Shown: positions 25,548 to 32,343 of the stretch, in pieces | Numbering within the stretch: the first letter of the stretch is position 1 | Layout: each line of letters starts with the position of its first letter | Assembly (NCBI GenBank): GCA_039029915.1 | Contig: JBCCFD010000019.1 | Coordinates: 1-35,334 of the forward strand | DNA from: QQUD01 sp039029915 | GTDB taxonomy: Bacteria; Chloroflexota; Anaerolineae; Promineifilales; Promineifilaceae | Direction of reading: 5' to 3' | Length of the DNA stretch: 35,334 bases | Position numbers and translations under genes: made by a program | The notes under the pieces: model-generated | What the model was told of the DNA's origin: nothing | The model's database searches: none | What the model saw: the letters and a program-made list of their open reading frames with translations, nothing else

Positions 25548-26705
25548 ATGGCAAACAGTAACCGCGAAACGAGCTCACAACAGTTAGGCATCCTACAGCA
25601 GTTCACGGCCGAATTACATCAAGCCACAGATGTGGAAGATGTTGTGTTTCGCGTGCTGGACGTGATGGTTAATGAGTTTGGGTATCAGCATGCCGTTGTG
25701 GGTCTTGTTGACTTAGAAGCACAGGTTATTTCAAACTGGCTAGACCAAAGTCATAACCAGGTAGAGCAGGGTAAGCGGGTGCCCTCTTCAATTAAATTGC
25801 CCTTATCCCCAAAGAGCGGTGTGATAGCCGCGGCCATATTGTCCCATCAAATTCAATCGTTGAACCAAACATCAGCTTCCATCAATCCTGATTTAAACCA
25901 GCTTTTAAAAATGCAAACAGGTTTAATTGTGCCGATGAGCTGGGGAGTTCAGCCGATCGGGGTGCTGCTCATTTCTGAGGCGACCTCAGATGATGATCGG
26001 CTGGAGTCAATTAAGGCGATTGGGACACAAACGGCCGTTTCTATCGGTATGATGCGCACCCGCCTGCGTCGCGCTCAAGCTACTGCCTTAAAGGAAGAGC
26101 GGGCTCGAATTGCGCTCGATATCCATGACTCCGTCTCCCAGTCTTTATTTGGCCTGGTGTTAACCTTAGAAGGCACCCTAAAGCTATTTGACAATGATCC
26201 GACGGCCGCTCGAAACGAACTTGAGTGGGCCATTAACTCAGCCAAGCAGGTTCGCCAACAAATACAACAAACGATTCATAACAATTGGACCGAAGAGATG
26301 TCGGCCTCAGTCTTTGAAGCCGATTTACAAAAATATGTTGTTGACGTGCTGCAAGCTTCTAACTTAGCCATTGTATTCGATATTCGAGGAGACTTTGAAT
26401 CTCTTTTGCCACAGGCTCAACGCGCCCTTTATCGTATTTCCCAAGAATGCTTAACCAATATCGCTCACCATGCCGGGGCCTCCAATGCCCGAGTGTGCGT
26501 CGATATTTACAATCAGTTTGCTCGGCTTGTGGTGCGGGACAACGGGCGTGGCTTTGAGCCAACCGTCGCGCTCACTCAAAATTATGACAAAGAGCATTTT
26601 GGGTTGCGCGGCATGCAGGATCGCTCACGCAGCTTGGGGGGAACCTGCGACATTTTTAGTCAACCAGACGCTGGCACTTCGATTGTGGTGGAGTTTCCGA
26701 TATGA
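25548..26705 (+). CDS. GAF-domain sensor histidine kinase of the NarL/LiaS type
   Basis: A 385-residue soluble kinase. A GAF domain (about 12-170) precedes a HisKA_3 dimer domain with phospho-acceptor H193 in ERARIALDIHDSVSQ. The HATPase part has SQECLTNIAHHAGA as N-box, VRDNGRGFEP as G1 and HFGLRGMQDRSRSLGG as G2. This kinase class pairs with NarL/FixJ-type regulators, and the next gene is one: its ATG overlaps this gene's TGA (ATGA at 26702-26705), showing translational coupling. No membrane segment is seen, so the signal is probably internal, for example a small molecule, redox state or cyclic nucleotide bound by GAF. A link to the cyclase pair at 5048-11905 would be speculation. Confidence 0.94.
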   Translation: MANSNRETSSQQLGILQQFTAELHQATDVEDVVFRVLDVMVNEFGYQHAVVGLVDLEAQVISNWLDQSHNQVEQGKRVPSSIKLPLSPKSGVIAAAILSHQIQSLNQTSASINPDLNQLLKMQTGLIVPMSWGVQPIGVLLISEATSDDDRLESIKAIGTQTAVSIGMMRTRLRRAQATALKEERARIALDIHDSVSQSLFGLVLTLEGTLKLFDNDPTAARNELEWAINSAKQVRQQIQQTIHNNWTEEMSASVFEADLQKYVVDVLQASNLAIVFDIRGDFESLLPQAQRALYRISQECLTNIAHHAGASNARVCVDIYNQFARLVVRDNGRGFEPTVALTQNYDKEHFGLRGMQDRSRSLGGTCDIFSQPDAGTSIVVEFPI

Positions 26706-27343
26706 ATCAGATTCGGATTTTAGTGGCCGATGATCATGAGGTGGTTCGCCGTGGATTAGTGTTGGTTTTGCGTCAGGAGGAAGATTTTGAAATTGTTGGT
26801 GAGACGCAAGATGGGGCTGAAACGGTTGAGTTGTGCCGCACCTTAACACCAGACTTGGTTTTGCTGGATTGGAAGATGCCGAAGATGAACGGGCTCAAGG
26901 CCGCAAAGGTGATTAAGGATGAGCAGCCGACGATTCGCACCCTAGTTTTATCGGGTGCCCCGGTGGAAACGGCCGTACTTGACGCCCTCGATCAAGGCGT
27001 AGACGGCTTCATTCACAAAGATGTCTCCTCTGACGGTCTGGCGCACGCGATACGCGTTGTTGCCAAAGGGGGTAGCTATCTTGGCCCTCAAGTCACCCAA
27101 GCCCTGCTGGAAAAAAGCCGCAAAATTGATCAATCCGTTGATCTTGTTCCCCTTTCACCACGCGAATTAGAGATTGTGCAGCTTATGGCGACCTCTGCCA
27201 CGTATAAGGAGATAGGGAGTCAACTCAATATCAGCGAGACAACCGTGCACACTCACGTCAAACGTATCTTCACCAAGCTGGATCAGCCTAATCGAACGCA
27301 GGCGGTCATTATGGCGTTGCGGCTAGGGTTAATTGAGCTGTAG
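26702..27343 (+). CDS. NarL/LuxR-family response regulator
   Basis: A 213-residue DNA-binding regulator. The receiver has D10-D11, phospho-acceptor D56 (LVLLDWKMPK), S84 and K106 (FIHKD). The C-terminal LuxR-type helix-turn-helix starts at LSPRELEIVQLM and includes ETTVHTHVKRIFTKL, the recognition helix region. It is coupled by a 4-base overlap to the GAF kinase and should be its direct target. Downstream there is no convincing terminator, only a 7-bp repeat array beginning 5 bases after the stop. The regulated genes are unknown; the GH15-like gene 280 bases downstream is one candidate by position. Confidence 0.95.
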   Translation: MNQIRILVADDHEVVRRGLVLVLRQEEDFEIVGETQDGAETVELCRTLTPDLVLLDWKMPKMNGLKAAKVIKDEQPTIRTLVLSGAPVETAVLDALDQGVDGFIHKDVSSDGLAHAIRVVAKGGSYLGPQVTQALLEKSRKIDQSVDLVPLSPRELEIVQLMATSATYKEIGSQLNISETTVHTHVKRIFTKLDQPNRTQAVIMALRLGLIEL

Positions 27344-27348
27344 CGGTT

Positions 27349-27397
27349 GGGATTAGGGATTGGGGATCGGAGATTAGGGATCAGTGGTCAGGGGCCA
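27349..27397 (+). repeat. 7-bp tandem array after the NarL-type regulator
   Basis: Seven contiguous 7-mers drift from GGGATTA and GGGATTG through GAGATTA to GGGGCCA, with no base missing between units. It begins 5 bases after the stop codon. The same unit occurs on the minus strand at the smc stop codon (1216-1243). Confidence 0.75.
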
Positions 27398-27484
27398 GTA
27401 ATTCATGGAGTGTGTGCAAGGCATGCTTGATGAATGCCTCTTCCTCGACACGCTACTCTCAGCACCCCATCACATCATCATGCT

Positions 27485-27518
27485 AATATCACCAATAAAC
27501 CAATATCACCAATAAACC
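27485..27518 (+). repeat. Perfect 17-bp direct duplication
   Basis: AATATCACCAATAAACC occurs twice back to back (27485-27501, 27502-27518) in the leader of the GH15-like gene. It looks like a recent replication-slippage duplication. It lies in front of the preferred start at 27623 and supports the view that the upstream part of that open frame is not coding. Confidence 0.85.
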
Positions 27519-27622
27519 ATCACCTCACCCTTCTTGTACAAATTAACCTATCCCCAATCATTCAATTATTTGGCATAATATGGGCGTTATTAAAGGTTCA
27601 ACAGTGTGTTGGAAAGACATTT

Positions 27623-30600
27623 ATGGATAGCAATCAACTGCGAGCGAAGTTAGACCCATTTTACGATTCAATCAAAGCGATTATTTTAGACAAGCAACAT
27701 CCAATTAGTGGCCTGCTGCCGGCTAGTACGGCCGTTACCATCCACGGCGACTATACCGATGCTTGGGTCCGTGACAATGTGTACAGTATTTTAGCCGTTT
27801 GGGGTTTGGCGTTAGCCTACCGGAAATTAGATGATGATGGTGGGCGCGGTTTTGAACTAGAGCAAAGCTGTGTCAAGCTGATGCGGGGCTTGTTGCGCTC
27901 AATGATGCACCAATCCCACAAGGTTGAAGCCTTTAAGCAAAACCAGTTTTTACACGACGCCCTGCACGCCAAATATGATACCGAAACGGGTGATCCCGTT
28001 GTGGGTGATCACGCTTGGGGGCATTTGCAAATTGATGCCACATCCATTTTCCTTCTCATCACCACCCAAATGATCGCCTCCGGGTTAGACATCATTTGGA
28101 CGCTTGATGAAGTTAATTTTATTCAGAACCTCGTTTTCTATATTGAACGCGCCTATCGGACCCCAGACTATGGCATTTGGGAACGGGGCGCTAAAACTAA
28201 TTCAGGTAGCGCTGAACTTAACGCCAGCTCGCTAGGGATGGCCAAGGCTGCCCTTGAAGCATTGAATGGATTTGATTTGTTTGGAGCACGAGGAGGTCAA
28301 CCTTCTGTTGTTCACGTTGTTCCCGACAATATTGCCCATGCTGAAATCACGCTTAACTCGATGTTACCCCGTGAATCTGCTACGAAAGAGGTGGATGCGG
28401 CACTGTTAAGCATCATCAGCTTCCCTGCCTTCGCCATTCAAAACCAAACCTTACTGGATAGCACCCGCCAAGAAATTATCAATAAGCTCCAAGGGAACTA
28501 TGGGCTTAAGCGGTTTTTACGAGACGGGCATCAATCTGTTTTAGAAGATGAGCATCGGCTGCACTATGAGCCGGAGGAGCTCAAAAAGTTTACGGATATT
28601 GAGTCAGAATGGCCGCTTTTCTACACCTATTTATATCTGGACGGCTTTTTTACTCAGAATCAGTCTCAAATTGAAGAGATGGAGCAGCGGTTAGAATCGG
28701 TGATGGTGGATCGAGGCGGGCAAACGCTTTTACCCGAACTGTATTATGTGCCTGAAGACTCAATTGAGGCCGAAAAAGCGAATCCCCATTCTCAGAAGCG
28801 CATACCGAATGAAAATATTCCGCTTGTTTGGGCGCAGAGTTTATACTTTTTAGGCAAGATGATTCGCGAAGGGGTGCTTCATCCTGGGGACATTGATCCG
28901 CTAGGCCGGCGCCATCTGGGCGTGTCCCGCCGTCCCGTCGTCCAAATCTCATTTTTAGCTGAAGATGAAGCGTTAAAGCAAGAGCTAGCTGTTCACGGCG
29001 TGCTGACGGAAACGGTCGACACATTGGAGCCCATGATCGTCTTGCCTCCATATGAACTGGTGCGTGCGTTTGGTCAAGTTGGGCGAAATGAGAAACTAGG
29101 GCTAAACGGCCGTTCCTCACGTGCTCTCAAAAGTTTGACCACCAGCCGCTTGTACAAGCTCCAAGGCAAAACAATTGTCTGTCTATCTAATTTCTTTATG
29201 CAGCAGGCGTTTTATCTTGCCTACGATCTTGACTTTTTAGTGCAACGTTTCAAAAGTGAACTGTCGTATATCCATCGGCACTGGACCGAGCTAGGTCGAC
29301 CCACGGTGACTATCTACTTAACCCATGCGCTGCTTAATGATGACCGGACCGCGTTCTATGAGCTCATCAACAGCATTCGCGCGGGGCAGGTTGAGGGCGT
29401 ACCCGTTTACTCAGACCGACTCAATCAGCTGATTTCTACAGCTACTTTTGAACGAATCGATGATTTGAACGGTTTAATGTTAGACTCTCAGCTCTTGGGC
29501 TTGCAAATGAGAGGCTTTTCACCCGACTTTGATCCAAATGTGCATGCGCCTCTGGGGAAGGAAGGGGCGCTAGCGATTGAATTTGAGGAAAATACGGCCG
29601 TTCTCCTTGAAAAACTAAACCATACTCATAATTTATATGAACAGGTTGAGCTGCTCGCGGCGATCGTAGCGCGCGAAGGCATCAACACCAAGGTTGATGG
29701 ACCAGCTGGCGCTTTAACGGCGTATGAACGACTGGAACGAATTTATGAACAAGCGGGGCAGCTGCGCCTGTGGGCGGTTGTGCGCCGAGCGGCTGGGCTA
29801 TTAGACAAAGTGGATGTTGATTTGCACAGCTCTATCAATGCGATTTTAGTGCAACAAAAGCTTATTCAGGTGGGACGGTCGTATAGTGATGAGTCGTTGA
29901 TCACACGGCCGTTACCCTCTGGCGAACTGCTCGATAAGATTCGCACCTACTCTCGTGACGATGTGCGAGATAAAGTGCTCACTCAGGAGGTGCTGGTCTA
30001 CTTAGGCTTACTCATCAAAGCCAAGCCCCACCTTTTTGATGAACTGCTCACCGTGCGGGTCGGGTATCTCATTACATTATTTACAGGTCAATTGGCACGA
30101 GAAAGAAATTTAACCCAGGCAGAAGCATACGAAAGTCTGATGCATATGCCGCCGTCTGAAATTCAGAGCCAGGTCCAAAATGCTATTGCCCAATATCAAT
30201 CGATGGGGTCGATGACGCTTCAGCTTGAATCATTACACGTCGAAAACAGTGATTCGCCACTGGTGTGGGACTTTGATTTGGGCATTGAGACGGTTGAGGT
30301 GCCTGAAGAAGGTTGGCTCGTTTGGCGTCAGCATCAAGGCGCACTTTATCGGATGACAAAAGAGTTTTATGGTCAGCTTTGGGGCGTCTTTCGGCACACC
30401 AGAGGGCTAATCATTGGCAACCGATTTGAGCTGCGCAACAATTTAGACAGCTCGATTGTGCTCTCTGATATGACGCCTGGCGAAACGGCGTTTGTGCTTC
30501 GAATTGAACAGTTGTTAAGCCGCATTCCAGCTCCTGAATATCGCCAGCTTACGATCGAGGCCCTGACTGTTTTAGTAAGCTTTTTCCGTAAAAACTCCCT

Positions 30601-30820
30601 GCTTAAATTAGATGATTATGTGGTGACCGATGTTGTTGTTGGGCATGCCGTTCGCATTGGCTACCTTGCTGCCCATCCTGACCGCGAAGCGGTTTATGAT
30701 GATTATAAGGGAGAAGCATGGTCTAATTTTTACAGCTTGCCGCCGGTAGAAACGGCCGTTTACCTCGCCCAATCGCTGCAGTTTCTGTTGTCGTATGAGC
30801 CGGAGGGAGTTGGGAATTAG
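27623..30820 (+). CDS. GH15-like protein homologous to phosphorylase kinase alpha/beta subunit
   Basis: A 1065-residue cytoplasmic protein. Its first 400 residues match the glucoamylase-like (GH15) domain of eukaryotic phosphorylase kinase alpha/beta: YTDAWVRDNVYSILAVWGLALAYRK, LEQSCVKLMRGLL, DEVNFIQNLVFYIE and ELNASSLGMAKAALEALNGFDLFG are near-verbatim family segments. The likely catalytic glutamates are in place: E187 in YGIWERG and E372 in LLPELYY. The match continues through the C-terminal region (MTPGETAFVLRIEQLLSRIPAPEYRQL), so it is the whole subunit architecture, without a farnesylation CaaX tail. Whether it cleaves glucosides or regulates glycogen metabolism is not shown. The ATG at 27623 follows GGAAAGA; the frame stays open back to 27434 but that part is low-complexity. 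No glycogen phosphorylase or kinase gene is nearby. Confidence 0.9.
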   Translation: MDSNQLRAKLDPFYDSIKAIILDKQHPISGLLPASTAVTIHGDYTDAWVRDNVYSILAVWGLALAYRKLDDDGGRGFELEQSCVKLMRGLLRSMMHQSHKVEAFKQNQFLHDALHAKYDTETGDPVVGDHAWGHLQIDATSIFLLITTQMIASGLDIIWTLDEVNFIQNLVFYIERAYRTPDYGIWERGAKTNSGSAELNASSLGMAKAALEALNGFDLFGARGGQPSVVHVVPDNIAHAEITLNSMLPRESATKEVDAALLSIISFPAFAIQNQTLLDSTRQEIINKLQGNYGLKRFLRDGHQSVLEDEHRLHYEPEELKKFTDIESEWPLFYTYLYLDGFFTQNQSQIEEMEQRLESVMVDRGGQTLLPELYYVPEDSIEAEKANPHSQKRIPNENIPLVWAQSLYFLGKMIREGVLHPGDIDPLGRRHLGVSRRPVVQISFLAEDEALKQELAVHGVLTETVDTLEPMIVLPPYELVRAFGQVGRNEKLGLNGRSSRALKSLTTSRLYKLQGKTIVCLSNFFMQQAFYLAYDLDFLVQRFKSELSYIHRHWTELGRPTVTIYLTHALLNDDRTAFYELINSIRAGQVEGVPVYSDRLNQLISTATFERIDDLNGLMLDSQLLGLQMRGFSPDFDPNVHAPLGKEGALAIEFEENTAVLLEKLNHTHNLYEQVELLAAIVAREGINTKVDGPAGALTAYERLERIYEQAGQLRLWAVVRRAAGLLDKVDVDLHSSINAILVQQKLIQVGRSYSDESLITRPLPSGELLDKIRTYSRDDVRDKVLTQEVLVYLGLLIKAKPHLFDELLTVRVGYLITLFTGQLARERNLTQAEAYESLMHMPPSEIQSQVQNAIAQYQSMGSMTLQLESLHVENSDSPLVWDFDLGIETVEVPEEGWLVWRQHQGALYRMTKEFYGQLWGVFRHTRGLIIGNRFELRNNLDSSIVLSDMTPGETAFVLRIEQLLSRIPAPEYRQLTIEALTVLVSFFRKNSLLKLDDYVVTDVVVGHAVRIGYLAAHPDREAVYDDYKGEAWSNFYSLPPVETAVYLAQSLQFLLSYEPEGVGN

Positions 30821-30843
30821 GGATTGTTGTATGGGTGTAATGG

Positions 30844-30897
30844 TATATTGGTGTATTGGTATATTGGTGTATTGGTTAGTGGTTAGTGGTTATTTGG
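30844..30897 (+). repeat. 8-bp then 7-bp tandem array
   Basis: A 16-bp unit made of TATATTGG and TGTATTGG occurs twice (30844-30875), then TTAGTGG twice (30876-30889) and TTATTTGG once. It starts 23 bases after the stop of the GH15-like gene, whose TAG stop itself runs into GGATTG. It is another example of short-unit arrays at gene 3' ends. Confidence 0.8.
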
Positions 30898-30925
30898 TGT
30901 TTCAAGTTGTGTGGCCTTACCAAGG

Positions 30926-31170
30926 TGCCTGAGCCTATCGGCTTCACCCAAGTTTAATTAAAAATATCTCAACCAGCGGCCTGAGCCTGTCGAAGGCTTC
31001 ACCCTAAGTCGAAAAAGCTCATCTCAACTAGCGGTCTGAGCCTGTCGAAGACTTTACTCTAGGTCGAAAAACCTCATCTCAACCAGCGGTCTGGGCCTGT
31101 CAAAGGCATCACCCTAGGTCGAAAAACCTCACCTCAACCAGCGGCCTGAGCCTGTCGAAGGCTTCACCCA
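30926..31170 (+). repeat. 55-bp tandem repeat array, about 4.5 units
   Basis: Units start at 30926 (52 bp, degenerate), 30978, 31033, 31088 (each exactly 55 bp) and 31143 (partial). Each carries CCTGAGCCTGTCGAAGG or a close variant. Within a unit AGCCT and AGGCT can form a stem around GTCGA. The first unit has lost 3 bases but still pairs AGCC/GGCT, and a second small stem AGGT/ACCT appears in two units. The units are contiguous without spacers, so this is not CRISPR. A lone core copy lies at 23925. It ends about 80 bases before the P-loop gene. Confidence 0.9.
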
Positions 31171-31253
31171 TCACTTTGCAAAATCAGCTTTCTATCATTT
31201 ATGCTATGTCCTTACACGAGCTGATTGAACAGCGTGCAGCTAGGAGAAATGAA

Positions 31254-31841
31254 ATGCCAGACAATACGGCCGTAATCGCCCGAACCCTCATCATCATTGC
31301 AGGCTCCCGCTCAAGCGGAAAATCAACCTTTATCAACTGGTGCAAAGCGGCCTCCCATGATGAGCTATTTCCTGCCGTCCTTCAGCCGATTGCGGCAATT
31401 GATGAGCCAATTTACTTTATGGAACTGAGAAAATGGGCTGATCAAATTCACGAGCGGCTCGTGGTTCATGTCGATATCTTTACCCCTTTTGCCGAGATTA
31501 TGGCCTGTACACAAGAGGCACTGCTTGAAGAGATGACGCTTGAAACTTTTGAACGCTACCCAAATGTGCGGCTTCTTCAACAAGCTGAACAAATTTGCTG
31601 TTTCACGCTCCAACCGCCGCGTGAATTGATTTTCAAGCGTTGGCTGGAGCGATGCGCTCAGAAAAAATCACCGCTAGTTCGTACATTGTTAACGCAAATC
31701 TATTCAGGTGTGTATGGAGATGACCTTTACGAGCGAGTGTACCAAGTGTGGGAGAAGTATTTGGCTACCTTATCCAAAGTCCAGAATTGGCAAGTGCATG
31801 AACACGTAAATGGGTACAGAATGATCCCTTGGAAGCTTTAG
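31254..31841 (+). CDS. Small P-loop NTPase of unknown function
   Basis: A 195-residue protein with a Walker A motif AGSRSSGKST (16-25) right after a hydrophobic strand (TLIIIAG). A plausible Walker B-like strand is VVHVDIF. The rest is helical with Cys- and Trp-containing segments and gives no family I can name. It may be a small kinase or nucleotide-binding protein. The ATG at 31254 is chosen because AGGAG sits 7 bases before it; earlier in-frame starts at 31176 (TTG) and 31206 (ATG) lack one. It stands alone between the 55-bp array and the Imm7-type gene, 66 bases apart. Codons 5-7 hold a copy of the ACGGCCGT palindrome (31266), which suggests it is a long-term resident of this genome. Confidence 0.75.
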   Translation: MPDNTAVIARTLIIIAGSRSSGKSTFINWCKAASHDELFPAVLQPIAAIDEPIYFMELRKWADQIHERLVVHVDIFTPFAEIMACTQEALLEEMTLETFERYPNVRLLQQAEQICCFTLQPPRELIFKRWLERCAQKKSPLVRTLLTQIYSGVYGDDLYERVYQVWEKYLATLSKVQNWQVHEHVNGYRMIPWKL

Positions 31842-31907
31842 CCTGCACAAAATTCCAATTAATAATTTACCCGAAGATTTACTTTGTCAAATAATAGGAG
31901 ATGATAG

Positions 31908-32333
31908 ATGTTTGAATTTCATGGTTGGATAAAGCTGCAAGTTGATGACTCGGATGACGCAGATATTGATGTTTTAGTCCAACGAATGAATGTAATCATT
32001 GAAAAGGTGCAAGAGAAAATTAAGGAAACAGACGACAATCTTTCTCACTTTAATATTGCAAAAGCTGGGAACGGGTTAAATTTTGTATCTGTCCACGGTT
32101 TGAGAAATCATCGATTTGAGCCAATCATTGACTTATTCAAATGGGCCGCTGCCCATCTTCCAGAATGTTATGGACTTCTGTATGTGTGGGACGATGAAGA
32201 TCAAAAGCGAGAAGAAAATTATGAAAATTGCTTTCGAGTCTGGCGTTTAGCCCAAGGTCAGATAGACGAAAAAAGCGATCCTTTTTTATCGCCTTGTGTA
32301 CCAACGATTGAAAAGCCTTACCATTTCCAATGA
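31908..32333 (+). CDS. Imm7-family immunity protein
   Basis: A 141-residue protein matching the Imm7 family, whose members neutralise polymorphic toxins (contact-dependent or secreted effectors). Family-like segments are the start MFEFHGWIKLQV, the central GLRNHRFEPIIDLFKWAA, GLLYVWDDEDQ, and the C-terminal DPFLSPCVPTIEKPYHF. No toxin gene is next to it; the only neighbours are the P-loop gene and the convergent oxidoreductase, whose stop is 10 bases away. It is likely an orphan immunity gene protecting against toxins of other cells, or a remnant of a toxin cassette. AGGAG lies 10 bases before the ATG. It contains no palindrome copy, but is too short for that to mean much. Confidence 0.82.
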   Translation: MFEFHGWIKLQVDDSDDADIDVLVQRMNVIIEKVQEKIKETDDNLSHFNIAKAGNGLNFVSVHGLRNHRFEPIIDLFKWAAAHLPECYGLLYVWDDEDQKREENYENCFRVWRLAQGQIDEKSDPFLSPCVPTIEKPYHFQ

Positions 32334-32343
32334 TTACGGATAG

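Noticed and set aside
25169..25606. 145-codon minus-strand ORF in the divergent kinase spacer
   Set aside because: It overlaps the GAF kinase start, has a Cys/Arg-rich improbable composition and no ribosome binding site.
28650..29120. 156-codon minus-strand ORF inside the GH15-like gene
   Set aside because: Antisense shadow of a strongly conserved coding region.
30926..31170. Possible CRISPR array
   Set aside because: The 55-bp units are contiguous with no variable spacers and there are no cas genes; it is an ordinary tandem repeat.
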